From AWTP1-13 sp963840075 (GTDB lineage Bacteria > Pseudomonadota > Alphaproteobacteria > Rhizobiales > Hyphomicrobiaceae), in assembly GCA_963840075.1 (NCBI GenBank), contig CAWIXS010000034.1, forward strand, positions 1 through 64,000: DNA of 64,000 nucleotides. The letters are read 5' to 3'. Positions within the stretch are counted from its first letter, which is position 1; every line of letters begins with the position of its first letter. The position numbers and the translations under genes are program-made. Below, one piece after another: positions 37,079 to 45,770 of the stretch. The notes beneath the pieces were generated by a model that did no database searches, was not told the origin of the DNA, and saw only the letters and a program-made list of their open reading frames with translations.

Positions 37079-38125
37079 CTACGATCCGCGCGAGCGCGCC
37101 AGCGCCACCAGCGCGAGGATCTCAAACAGCATCTGGGCGGCGGCCTGGGCGGTGTTGGTGGTGGCATCGTACTGCGGTGCCACCTCGACCACGTCGCCGC
37201 CGATCACATCGAGGCCGGCGCAGCCCCGGATCAGCTCCATCGCCTCGCGGGTGGTGAGACCGCCGATCTCGGGCGTGCCGGTGCCAGGCGCGAACGCGGG
37301 GTCGAGGCCGTCGATGTCGAAGGAGATGTAGGTGGGGCCGTCGCCCGCGACCTCGTGGATCCTCTTGACCAGCTTGGCGATGCCGAGGCGAGGCAGCTCC
37401 TCGGCGTGGATCACGGTCATGCCGCTGACATAGGAGAAATCCCACAGATACTCCGCTCCCCCGCGGATGCCGATCTGGATGGTGCGCTCCGGGTCCAGCA
37501 CGCCCGCCAGCACCGCGTTGCGGAAGGGGCCGCCGTGGTGGAACTTGGCGCCCTCGAAGGGGCCGCCGGTGTCGCAATGCGCGTCGATGTGCACGAGGCC
37601 CACGGGCCGCTTGGCGCCCAGCGCCTTCAGGATCGGGAAGGTGATGGAATGGTCGCCGCCCACCGCCAGCGGCGCCACCCCTGCCGCGGCGATCCGCGTA
37701 AACAGTTCCTCGATGTCCGCGATGCTGTCGTCGAGGCTGTAGCGGCTGCGGAACGGCACGTCGCCGATGTCGCCGGCCGCCAGTGCGCTGAGCGGCAGGA
37801 GGCGGTGCACGTGGTGATAGGGGCCGATGCGCTCCACCTGGCGCACCGCCCGCGGCCCGAAGCGGGCGCCGGGCCTGTTGGTGACGCCGAGGTCGAGAGG
37901 CACGCCCACCAGCGCCACGTCGAGGCCGCCGAGGTCGGTCTGCCTGGGGGCGTCGAGGCGCAGGGGCGCGCCGAGGAGGCTCGCAACGCCCTCGTAGGGC
38001 TTGGGCCGCCGGTCGGTGCCCGCGAAGATCGTCTCGATCGCCTTCTTGAACTCGGGATGATGGGAGACGGAGGGCGCATCGGCCGGGTACTTGGCGCGCA
38101 GGGCTTCGAGCTTCTTGCGATTCAT
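37079..38125 (-). CDS. Ureohydrolase, agmatinase/guanidinobutyrase family
   Basis: The 348-residue enzyme carries the manganese-binding motifs of arginase-fold hydrolases: GGDHSITFP, HIDAHCDT and SFDIDGLDPAFAPGTGTPE, plus RPGARFGPRAVR. It releases urea from a guanidino compound. The roughly 50-residue N-terminal extension before the core is longer than in E. coli SpeB and is seen in guanidinobutyrase-like and related enzymes, so agmatine is not certain as substrate. Metal ligands are complete. Confidence 0.85.
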   Translation of the reverse strand: MNRKKLEALRAKYPADAPSVSHHPEFKKAIETIFAGTDRRPKPYEGVASLLGAPLRLDAPRQTDLGGLDVALVGVPLDLGVTNRPGARFGPRAVRQVERIGPYHHVHRLLPLSALAAGDIGDVPFRSRYSLDDSIADIEELFTRIAAAGVAPLAVGGDHSITFPILKALGAKRPVGLVHIDAHCDTGGPFEGAKFHHGGPFRNAVLAGVLDPERTIQIGIRGGAEYLWDFSYVSGMTVIHAEELPRLGIAKLVKRIHEVAGDGPTYISFDIDGLDPAFAPGTGTPEIGGLTTREAMELIRGCAGLDVIGGDVVEVAPQYDATTNTAQAAAQMLFEILALVALARSRGS

Positions 38126-38142
38126 GGTGCCTTCGGATGCAT

Positions 38143-38332
38143 GGTGTCAGACCCCGGCCTGCGCCCGGCCTGCGCCGGGCAGGCCCTCTGGGTCCGACAC
38201 CATTACACCACCCATCGCCTGGAGGGTCAGACCCCTTGCGTAGACGTTAGCACCTTGCAGTCTGGCCGAGGCAAGGGGTCTGACCCCCTTTTGCGTCGTA
38301 CCATGGTGGCAGACCCAGAGGGCCTGACACCT
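38143..38332. repeat. Nested cluster of family A palindromes
   Basis: GGTGTCAGACCCC begins the block; GGGTCAGACCCCTTGC (38224-38239) and its exact reverse complement (38271-38286) make a 16-bp stem followed by CCCTTTT; and GGCCCTCTGGGTCCGACACC (38181-38200 region) is inverted against GGTGGCAGACCCAGAGGGCC before 38332. The outer arm ends at the stop codon of the next gene. It fills the space between the agmatinase start and the small barrel protein stop. Confidence 0.75.
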
Positions 38333-38618
38333 AGCCGGCGATCTGCTCCACGGAGTCGTAAGCCTCGGTGCTGGGCGCGCCGTTGAGAAGGGCGGAGAGG
38401 CCGCCCCACAGCGCCTGAACCTTGGCCGCGGCCGCGTCCGCATCGGCCTTGCTCTTGTAGATCGCCGTTATGGAGCCCTGGCCGTCGGCGCGCCACGCGG
38501 CGTAGACATCGACCACACCGGGCAAGGCCTCGGCGGCGGGCCCCATCTCCTTGATCTTGGCGGGAAGCTCGCCGAGGCGGGCCGGGTCCACCTTGAATGT
38601 CGTGATGCGGGCGTACAT
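38331..38618 (-). CDS. Small dimeric alpha-beta barrel protein (ABM-like)
   Basis: A 95-residue protein beginning MYARITTFKVDPARLGELPA and continuing ALPGVVDVYAAWRADGQGSI, then AIYKSKADADAAAAKVQALW. The pattern beta-alpha-beta-beta-alpha fits antibiotic biosynthesis monooxygenase-like or stress-responsive barrel proteins. No catalytic residues can be assigned. AGGGAG precedes the ATG. It is divergent from the TcuA-like gene. Confidence 0.6.
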   Translation of the reverse strand: MYARITTFKVDPARLGELPAKIKEMGPAAEALPGVVDVYAAWRADGQGSITAIYKSKADADAAAAKVQALWGGLSALLNGAPSTEAYDSVEQIAG

Positions 38619-38826
38619 GGGGGTCTCCCTTCGTTAGCTTTGGTTATGCGAGAAGTATGCGGAGCGACGCTGGCACGCGTCCGCGGCGAAACCGCGGCAG
38701 CGGCTGCCCCGACGCCGGCGCGACCCAGGTGCGGCCGGTTCGCACTTTGAGGGGCCCCCGCGCGCGGTATACGCTGGCCCCCAGCAAACCACGGCCTCCA
38801 ACAAATCACCGGGGAGTGCGAGCCAG

Positions 38827-40320
38827 ATGCTTCCGGCAGCCGCCGATGTCGTGATCGTGGGCGCGGGCAACGCCGCGCTGTGTGCCGCCCTCGCCGCCGC
38901 CGAGCACGGCGTCTCCGTGCTCGTGCTCGAACGTGCGCCGGAGGGCGAGGACGGCGGCAACAGCCGCTTCACGGCCGGCGCCTTCCGCTGCGTCTACGAC
39001 GGCGCCGAAGATCTCAAGGTGCTGATGCCCGATCTGACGGCCGACGAGCTGCGCATCACCGATTTCGGCACGTATACCGAGGACCAGTTCTTCGACGACA
39101 TGGGCCGCGTCACCGAGTACCGGGCCGACCCCGAGCTGCTCGAGATCCTGGTGCGGCGCAGCCGTGACACCATGCGCTGGATGCGAGCCAAAGGGGTCCG
39201 CTTCGCGCCGATCTGGGGGCGGCAGGCGTTCAAGGTGGACGGCAAGTTCAAGTTCTGGGGTGGCCTCACGGTGGAGGCCTACGGCGGCGGGCCCGGCCTC
39301 GTCACCGCGCTGACCCAGGCGGCGAGGAAGAACGGCATCACCGTCGCCTACGCCGCCAAGGCGCTCTCCCTCGTTGCCGACGACGACGGCGTCCAGGGCA
39401 TCCGCATCCGCCACGACGGCCGCACGGCGACCGTCGCCACCAGGAACGTCGTGCTGGCAGCCGGCGGCTTCCAGGCCAACGCCGAGTGGCGCACGCGCTA
39501 TCTGGGGCCCGGCTGGGACCTCGCCAAGGTGCGCGGCACCCGCTTCAACACGGGCGACGGCATCCGCATGGCGCTCGATGTGGGCGCCCAGCCGACCGGC
39601 AACTGGTCGGGCTGCCACGCGGTGGGCTGGGACCGCAATGCGCCGGAGTTCGGCGATCTTACGGTCGGCGACAACTTCCAGAAGCACTCCTATCCGTTCA
39701 GCATCATGCTGAATGCGGAGGGCGAGCGGTTCGTGGACGAGGGGGCGGACTTCCGCAACTACACCTACGCCAAGTACGGCCGCGTGATCCTGAACCAGCC
39801 CGGCCAGTTCGCCTGGCAGATCTTCGACGCCAAGGTGCTGCATCTGCTGCGCGACGAGTACCGCATCAGGCGCATCAGCAAGGCGCGCGCCGACACCGTC
39901 GAGGAGCTGGTGGGCAAGCTCGAGGGCGTCGACGCGGAGAAGGCGCTGGCGACCATCAAGGCCTACAACGCCGCCGTCGGCGACGCGCCGTTCAACCCCA
40001 ACGTCAAGGACGGGCGCCGCACCACGGGGCTCGCGATCCCCAAGTCGAACTGGGCCAACACCATCGAGGAGCCGCCGTTCGAGGCCTACGCCGTCACCTG
40101 CGGCATCACCTTCACCTTCGGCGGCGTCAAGATCGATACCGATGCGCGCGTCCTCAGCGCCGAGGGCGAGCCGATTGCCGGCCTCTACGCTGCGGGCGAG
40201 ATGGTGGGCGGCCTGTTCTACTTCAACTATCCGGGCGGCACCGGGCTCATGAACGGCGCTGTGTTCGGGAGGATCGCCGGCGGGACGGCCGGCGCCAGGG
40301 CGCGCGGGCAGAACACATGA
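38827..40320 (+). CDS. tcuA: FAD-dependent tricarballylate dehydrogenase-like flavoprotein
   Basis: A 497-residue FAD oxidoreductase of the fumarate reductase/succinate dehydrogenase flavoprotein group. It has the dinucleotide fold VVIVGAGNAALCAALAAAEH, GGNSRFTAGAFR, FDDMGRVTEYR, and the C-terminal FAD contact GEMVGGLFYFNYPGGTGLMN. This combination is characteristic of TcuA, which oxidises tricarballylate to cis-aconitate. The electron acceptor TcuB and transporter TcuC are absent nearby, so the substrate may differ. Confidence 0.75.
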   Translation: MLPAAADVVIVGAGNAALCAALAAAEHGVSVLVLERAPEGEDGGNSRFTAGAFRCVYDGAEDLKVLMPDLTADELRITDFGTYTEDQFFDDMGRVTEYRADPELLEILVRRSRDTMRWMRAKGVRFAPIWGRQAFKVDGKFKFWGGLTVEAYGGGPGLVTALTQAARKNGITVAYAAKALSLVADDDGVQGIRIRHDGRTATVATRNVVLAAGGFQANAEWRTRYLGPGWDLAKVRGTRFNTGDGIRMALDVGAQPTGNWSGCHAVGWDRNAPEFGDLTVGDNFQKHSYPFSIMLNAEGERFVDEGADFRNYTYAKYGRVILNQPGQFAWQIFDAKVLHLLRDEYRIRRISKARADTVEELVGKLEGVDAEKALATIKAYNAAVGDAPFNPNVKDGRRTTGLAIPKSNWANTIEEPPFEAYAVTCGITFTFGGVKIDTDARVLSAEGEPIAGLYAAGEMVGGLFYFNYPGGTGLMNGAVFGRIAGGTAGARARGQNT

Positions 40321-40325
40321 CGCAT

Positions 40326-40352
40326 GGCGTCAGACCCGCTGGGTCTGACACC
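40326..40352. repeat. Palindrome family A, full copy
   Basis: GGCGTCAGACCC-GCT-GGGTCTGACACC lies 5 bases after the tcuA stop and just before the ribosome site of the next gene. Confidence 0.75.
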
Positions 40353-40368
40353 GATGGGGGAGGTTTCC

Positions 40369-41862
40369 ATGCTGTCGTTGCACCGCAGGGCCCTGGCCCT
40401 GCTCGCCTTGACCTTCGCGCTCCTTGTGGCGGCAGCATCGCAAGCTGCGGCGCAAGAGCCGTTCGGCAATCCGTTCGTGAGCGCCGAGGCTCTGCGCCTG
40501 CAACGCGGCGACACGCCAAGCGCGACGCTGAGGCTGCGCTACGAGGTGAGCGGCGACCCGAAGGCGGACCAGGCGCCGGGCGAGCTCGTCATCGAGGTGG
40601 CGGCCGACTGGGCGCACGTGCGCCGGCCCGGTCACCGGGCGCTCTACGATTTCCGGCTGGGCCGGGTGCTGGGCCTGCACGAGGGTGGCTTCGTCTCGCG
40701 CAACATGATCGGCGATGTGGCGTTTCGGATCTACGAGCGTCAGAACCGCACCATGCTGTCGGGCGTGCTGCGCGGGGCGGGTTCGGGCGACCAGATCAGC
40801 GCCTGCGATTCGGATACGGAGCTGGGCCTCGCCATCCCCCGGACGAAGGATACCGCCTCCGTCTCGATCAAGCGATCGGACACGGCCGTGACCCTCGAAT
40901 GCAACGGCCGCGCAATCGGCGCGTTCGGGCTCGGGTCGGGCGATGCCGCCCCGGCGACGCTGTGGCCCGTTTTGGCACACGTGATGACGCTGCATCCAGC
41001 CCTCCGTGGCGAGCTGGTGAAGGACGGCCGGGTGCCACAGTACGTCAAGGCGGCCTCGATGATGGCGGGCGCGCGCAAGGCGTTGTCCTGGCGCCTCGTT
41101 GCGGCCGAGGTGGTCTCCGTGCCCTATCCGCTCGCGGGCGACCTGACAAACACCACGGCCGCGTGGGTCAACAAGGCGGCGGCGCCGGGTCTCGGAGACC
41201 TCGCTCAGGCGGCGGTGGCCGGGCGCGCCGGGAAAGGGCCGCCGACGCTCGCAAGCTGGGAGGCAGAGGTGAGCCGGGTGGCCAAGTCCAAGGGCCCGGC
41301 GGCAGCGATATTCGCCGCGTGGCCGGCGCTCAACATGTTTCCCCAGGTGGCGCAGGTCTGCCCGTCCGCGCCGAAATCGGCAATCTGCGGCGCGATACGC
41401 GGCCTGGCAGCCACGGCGCAGACGGACACGGCGGTGCGGGCGCTCCTGCAGGTCATACAGGCGGAGCAGGCGAAGCGGCCGGGCGACGCGGTCGCAGCCA
41501 TGCTCGCCGCCCGCTCGTCGCCGCTTGCGGACCATCCCGCCCTGGCGGCCGCGTTTGCGCTGGCGCTGCAGGGCGGAGGACAGAGCATGGCGAAACAGGC
41601 CGAGGCAGCGGGGCTCCCGAGCGACGCCAAGGCGCTGCACGTGCGCGCGCTGCAGGCCTATCCCTACAACCCCGCCTACTGGACCGACCTCGGCGACTAT
41701 TTCGCGCGGCGCTACGATTTGTTCACCGCCTATGCCCTCTACGACATCGCCCTGTCGCTGCCGATGCCCGACGCGCAGCGCGGCAATACCGTTCTCACCG
41801 GCAAGCGGAGGCTCGCGGCCCGCATCCAGGGCGATTTCCCGGCGTTCTTCCTGCCGAGGTGA
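40369..41862 (+). CDS. Secreted protein of unknown function
   Basis: The 497-residue protein has a clear signal peptide (RALALLALTFALLVAAASQA). The first half is predicted beta-rich (SATLRLRYEVSGDP, GELVIEVAADWAHVR, HRALYDFRLGRVLGLHEGGF); the second half is helical and Ala-rich, with TPR-like stretches (DAKALHVRALQAYPYNPAYW, LGDYFARRYDLFTAYALYDI). I do not recognise a family. GGGGGAGG precedes the ATG. It sits behind tcuA with only the palindrome between. Confidence 0.7.
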   Translation: MLSLHRRALALLALTFALLVAAASQAAAQEPFGNPFVSAEALRLQRGDTPSATLRLRYEVSGDPKADQAPGELVIEVAADWAHVRRPGHRALYDFRLGRVLGLHEGGFVSRNMIGDVAFRIYERQNRTMLSGVLRGAGSGDQISACDSDTELGLAIPRTKDTASVSIKRSDTAVTLECNGRAIGAFGLGSGDAAPATLWPVLAHVMTLHPALRGELVKDGRVPQYVKAASMMAGARKALSWRLVAAEVVSVPYPLAGDLTNTTAAWVNKAAAPGLGDLAQAAVAGRAGKGPPTLASWEAEVSRVAKSKGPAAAIFAAWPALNMFPQVAQVCPSAPKSAICGAIRGLAATAQTDTAVRALLQVIQAEQAKRPGDAVAAMLAARSSPLADHPALAAAFALALQGGGQSMAKQAEAAGLPSDAKALHVRALQAYPYNPAYWTDLGDYFARRYDLFTAYALYDIALSLPMPDAQRGNTVLTGKRRLAARIQGDFPAFFLPR

Positions 41863-41941
41863 CGCCCCTGGCAGATGGCGGCGCAACCTTACCAGTGCGT
41901 TTCGCCGTGCTCTGGGACGTGTGCTGTGGTAAGGGACGACC

Positions 41942-42541
41942 ATGCCCAATACGCTGCCCAAGCCCCCGCCGAGCATGACGGTTGCCGATTTCCTCGCCTG
42001 GCCGGGGGACGGAACGGGCCGCAAGTTCCAGCTGGTCGACGGGGGGGTGCGCGCGATGTCGCCTGCCAGCGCGGCACACGCCGTCATTCAGCTCAACCTC
42101 GCCTCTGAGCTTCGCCGCCACATGCGCGAGCAGAAGACCCGGTGCCGTGCGCGCACAGAGCCCGGCGTTCTCACCCGCGTACGGGCCGACATCAATGTGC
42201 GCGTCCCGGATGTCGGGGTCACATGCACGCCCCTCATGCGCGGACAGCAGGAATGGCCCGATCCGATCCTGTTGATCGCAATCCTTTCGCCTGGGAACGC
42301 AGCCGACACGTGGCAGGACGTTTGGTCCTACTGTACGATTCCCAGCGTGCGGGAGATTGCCATCGTCCACTCCACGCGGGTTCTGGCGGAGCTGTTGCGG
42401 CGTGGGCCGGACGGTCATTGGCCGGAGGAAACCGGAAAGATCGGACCGGGCGGCACGCTGTCATTTGAAAGCTCGGGCTTCAGTTGTGCTCTGTCCGAGG
42501 TGTACGCCGAGACCCCTCTCGGGGATGGAGACCCAAGCTAG
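41942..42541 (+). CDS. Uma2-like (DUF820) PD-(D/E)XK fold protein lacking catalytic acids
   Basis: A 199-residue Uma2-type protein: MTVADFLAWPGDGTGRKFQL, MSPASAAHAVIQLNLASELR, INVRVPDVGVTC with Asp90, and SPGNAADTWQDVWSYCTIPS. Family members normally read FELVDG and (V/I)E(V/I)LSPSN; here these are FQLVDG (Gln30) and LLIAILSPGN (Ala113), so two of the putative nuclease acids are missing. The fold is kept, suggesting a catalytically dead or decaying copy. The role of Uma2 proteins is poorly known; many belong to expanded families in mobile regions. Confidence 0.75.
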   Translation: MPNTLPKPPPSMTVADFLAWPGDGTGRKFQLVDGGVRAMSPASAAHAVIQLNLASELRRHMREQKTRCRARTEPGVLTRVRADINVRVPDVGVTCTPLMRGQQEWPDPILLIAILSPGNAADTWQDVWSYCTIPSVREIAIVHSTRVLAELLRRGPDGHWPEETGKIGPGGTLSFESSGFSCALSEVYAETPLGDGDPS

Positions 42542-42556
42542 CCGGGCCGAGGGCGC

Positions 42557-43873
42557 GTGGCCGAGCAACCGCATCGCATCGTCGTCGTCGGCGGAGGCGC
42601 CGGCGGGCTGGAGCTGGTCACCCGGCTCGGCAACCGGCTGGGCCGGCGCGGCAAGGCGCACGTGACGCTGATCGACAAGCGCGCGACGCACCTGTGGAAG
42701 CCGCTGCTGCACGAGGTCGCCGCCGGCAGCATGGATCTGGGCACGCAGGAGCTCGACTACCTGGCGCAGGCGCACTGGCACCACTTCACGTTCCGGCTCG
42801 GCGGGCTCATCGGCATCGACCGCGGGCGGCGGATGGTGCGCGTGGCGTCCACCTGGGACGAGGAGGGACGCCAGATCACGCCCGAGCGCGAGTTCCCCTA
42901 CGACACGCTCGTCGTCGCCATCGGCAGCCTCACCAACGACTTCGGCACGCGCGGCGTGAAGACGCACGCGATCCCGCTCGAGACGCCGGACCAGGCGCAG
43001 CGCTTCCATGTCCGCCTCGTCAACGCCCTGATCCGCGCCCACGCGCAGACCGAGCCGCTGCGGCCCGAGCAGCTGCAGGTGGCGATCATCGGTGCCGGTG
43101 CGACGGGGACGGAGCTCGCCGCCGAGCTGCACAAGACCACGCGCCAGCTGGTGGCCTACGGCCTCGACCGCATCGACCCCGACAAGGACATCCGCATCCA
43201 CCTGATCGAGGCGGCGCCGCGCATCCTGCCGGCCCTGCCGGAGCGGCTGTCCGAGGCGGCGCTGAAGCTGCTCGAAGGGCTCGAGGTGCGGGTGCACACC
43301 GGCGCGCGCGTCACCGAGGTGATGGCGACGGGCGTCGAGCTCGCCAACGGCGTCTTCATCCCGGCCGAGCTGGTGGTCTGGGGGGCGGGCATCAAGGCTC
43401 CCGATCTCCTCAAGGATATCGCGGGGCTCGAGACCAACGCGCTCAACCAGCTCATTGTCCGCCCGACCCTGCAGACGACGCGCGACGACGCCATCTTCGC
43501 GTTCGGCGACTGCGCGGCCTGCCCGTGGCCCGGGCACAAGACGCCGGTGCCGCCGCGCGCCCAGGCGGCGCATCAGCAGGCGACGCATCTCGCCCACCAG
43601 CTGCGGCGGCGCATCGCCGGCATGCCGGTCAAGGAGTGGCACTACCGCGACTTCGGCTCGCTTGTGTCGCTCGGCCGGTACACGACGATCGGCAACCTGA
43701 TGGGCAAGCTGGTCGGCGGCAATCTGTTCATCGAGGGGCTGATCGCGGGCTTCATGTACAAGTCCCTCTACAAGATGCACCAGTACGCCCTGCACGGGGG
43801 CACCAAGGTCGCGCTCGACACCGTCGCCCGCGTCATCACGCGCCGCACCGAGCCGGTCGTGAAGCTGCATTGA
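42557..43873 (+). CDS. ndh: Type II NADH dehydrogenase
   Basis: A 438-residue flavoprotein with two dinucleotide folds: RIVVVGGGAGGLELVTRLGN for FAD and VAIIGAGATGTELAAELHKT for NAD. It also has WKPLLHEVAAGSMD, FGDCAACPWPG and the NDH-2 pattern of quinone-site residues PPRAQAAHQQA. A hydrophobic C-terminal helix (LFIEGLIAGFMYKSLYKMH) should attach it to the inner membrane. It passes electrons from NADH to quinone without proton pumping. The start is GTG 42557, 15 bases after the preceding stop. A palindrome follows its stop. Confidence 0.88.
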   Translation: MAEQPHRIVVVGGGAGGLELVTRLGNRLGRRGKAHVTLIDKRATHLWKPLLHEVAAGSMDLGTQELDYLAQAHWHHFTFRLGGLIGIDRGRRMVRVASTWDEEGRQITPEREFPYDTLVVAIGSLTNDFGTRGVKTHAIPLETPDQAQRFHVRLVNALIRAHAQTEPLRPEQLQVAIIGAGATGTELAAELHKTTRQLVAYGLDRIDPDKDIRIHLIEAAPRILPALPERLSEAALKLLEGLEVRVHTGARVTEVMATGVELANGVFIPAELVVWGAGIKAPDLLKDIAGLETNALNQLIVRPTLQTTRDDAIFAFGDCAACPWPGHKTPVPPRAQAAHQQATHLAHQLRRRIAGMPVKEWHYRDFGSLVSLGRYTTIGNLMGKLVGGNLFIEGLIAGFMYKSLYKMHQYALHGGTKVALDTVARVITRRTEPVVKLH

Positions 43874-43885
43874 GTTGGGTCAGAC

Positions 43886-43911
43886 GGGTCAGACCCTGCG
43901 GGTCTGACCCC
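43886..43911. repeat. Palindrome family A, full copy
   Basis: GGGTCAGACCC-TGC-GGGTCTGACCCC, 12 bases after the ndh stop; a perfect 11-bp stem with a 3-base loop that could end the transcript. Confidence 0.8.
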
Positions 43912-43984
<73 letters not shown>

Positions 43985-44185
43985 AAGCCAGCCCTTCGAC
44001 GGCGAGGCATGAACGATGGCTGAGGTATCGCAGCAAGATCTCCGCATCGGTGCACAGGGCGATGAGGGATCTGCGGGAGATCGGCTTGGTCGACAGGACG
44101 ACCATGCGCCGGTTCGATGCGTCCTGCCTGGCCAAGGTCCGTAGGCGACCTACGGCGCCCAGTGGAAAGATGGCGGTGGCGCGCA

Positions 44186-44211
44186 GGGTCAGACCTGCAG
44201 GGTCTGACCCC
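44186..44211. repeat. Palindrome family A, full copy
   Basis: GGGTCAGACC-TGCA-GGGTCTGACCCC ends one base before the stop codon of the diheme peroxidase gene. Confidence 0.78.
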
Positions 44212-44212
44212 G

Positions 44213-45351
44213 TCACAGCGTCTCCAGGAAGGCCACCAGGTCGGCCTTCTCCCGGGGGGTGAGGCGGAGCGGGCGGATCAGGCGGCGGCCGGGGATGCCG
44301 TGCAGGCGCTCCTCGTCGAGCTCGGAGTAGTGGCGCACGACATCGGCCAGCGTGGCGCGGCTGCCGTCGTGCATGTAGGGCGCGGTGCGGGCGACGTTGC
44401 GCAGCGACGGCACGCGGAACTCGCCCCAGTTGCGGTGCAGCAGCTCGACATGGCGCGTCGCCAGGCCGGGGGCCTTGGCGGGATCGTCGTTGTAGCGGCC
44501 GAGCAGGTTGAAAGGGCTCGCCTTCAGCGCCGCAATGCCGCCGTGGCGGCCGGTGTCGACACGCCCCTTCTCGGCGAAGTGGGGCACGCCCACGTCGTCG
44601 AACTCGCCGTTGGTGAAGTTGGGCCCGAAGTGGCAGACGTTGCACCGGCCCTTGCCGACGAAGAGCCTGAGGCCCCGCTGTGCGGCCGGCGGGTAGCGCG
44701 CCACGGCGGCGGCGTCGCCGCGCTCCAGCGCATCGCGGCAGCTCGTCGAAGGCGGTGCGGCCGGTGACGATGGTCTCCTGCCAGGCCGCGAGCGCCTTGG
44801 CGACGTTGACCAGCACCAGCTCCGGCTCGCCGCGCTCCGCCGAGGAGCCGAACAGGCGCGCATAGGCTGCGGCGAGGGCGGCGTCGGTGCCCACGCGCCT
44901 GCGCAGCTCTTGCGGCGTCAGGGCGAGCTCCTTGGCATCGAGGATCGGGCGGATGCTCTGGGCCCACAGGCTGTCGCCGGCGCCGTCCCAGCCGATACCA
45001 GCGATTGAGGCGCAGGTTGGCGAGCGCGATCGAGTTGCGGTCGACGCGCACGATGCCGACGCTGCGCGGGCGGCCGTCGGCGAAGGCCTTGGCGGGGTCG
45101 TGGCAGGTGGCGCAGGAGCGCTGCCCGTCCGCGGAGAGGCGCTTGTCGAAGAACAGGCGGCGCCCCAGGGCGACGGCGGCCGCCTTGCCGGATACGCGAT
45201 TGCTGGGGTCGGGCGGCATCGGCTGCGGCCAGGGGCCGTGCAGCAGGATTGCTGCCCGCTCCTCCGGGGTGAAGACGACGCCCGAGTCGGCATGCACGGC
45301 ACCTGAGAGGCTGGCAAAGGCTGTCGCCAACGCCAGAAAAATCTTCCTCAT
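44213..45351 (-). pseudogene. Diheme cytochrome c peroxidase/MauG family (two frameshifts)
   Basis: The joined frames give about 378 residues: signal peptide (MRKIFLALATAFASLSGAVH), LGRRLFFDKRLSADGQRSCA with the first heme site CATCH, SLWAQSIRPILDAKELA, the second heme site CNVCH in FVGKGRCNVCHFGPNFTNGE, FRVPSLRNVARTAPYMHDGS and a C-terminal helix. This is the bacterial peroxidase/MauG pattern. Extra C bases near 44997 (after NRWY) and 44743 (after DEL) break the frame. It would act in the periplasm on hydrogen peroxide or on a partner protein. Its start overlaps the end of the preceding small gene. Confidence 0.8.
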
Positions 45352-45770
45352 CGTTCAAGGATTACTTCGTGGAAGAGGCGCGTGACAGGTAGAGCCGCTT
45401 TGGTCGGGCTATGGCCAACGGAAAATGTAATCAGCCATTTTCCAGGCATGTGCAGCATCAATCCCGTGAACCGGTAGCGGTTCGGCGCTGTGCGTTCCAT
45501 CTTGGGCCGGTAGCTCATGCCGTGGCCGTGCGCCGGCATGATTGCATCAACCCCGCCCATGGTCACATTGGCTCCAGGCGCCGGGCACACGACAATCTCG
45601 AGCGCAAAGAATTGGCCGACCTTGAATTCGGCCGGATCCCAGCGAAAGGCGACTTCTGCGCCAGGCACGGTCCGGCGCTGAAAGCCCTCACCCTGCGGGG
45701 GGCAAGAGAGTGCCGCAGACCCCGTAAGGGCGAGCGCAGCAAATGCCGCTAGCGGCCGCTGGCATGTCAT
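45348..45770 (-). CDS. Small periplasmic protein, YtkA/FixH-like
   Basis: A 140-residue protein with a signal peptide (LAAFAALALTGSAALSCPP) and a beta-sandwich-like core: FALEIVVCPAPGANVTMGGV, IMPAHGHGMSYRPKM, FTGLMLHMPGKWLITFSVG. The MPxHGHGM and MxGKW features resemble YtkA/FixH-like domains that sit beside redox or copper proteins; the HGHGM segment could bind metal. Its ATG overlaps the amidohydrolase stop (ATGA) and its own stop overlaps the peroxidase start, so the three are translationally coupled. Confidence 0.55.
   Translation of the reverse strand: MTCQRPLAAFAALALTGSAALSCPPQGEGFQRRTVPGAEVAFRWDPAEFKVGQFFALEIVVCPAPGANVTMGGVDAIMPAHGHGMSYRPKMERTAPNRYRFTGLMLHMPGKWLITFSVGHSPTKAALPVTRLFHEVILER

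Noticed and set aside
37079..38125. Naming the ureohydrolase speB
   Set aside because: The N-terminal extension and lack of polyamine genes leave the substrate open among agmatine, guanidinobutyrate and related compounds.
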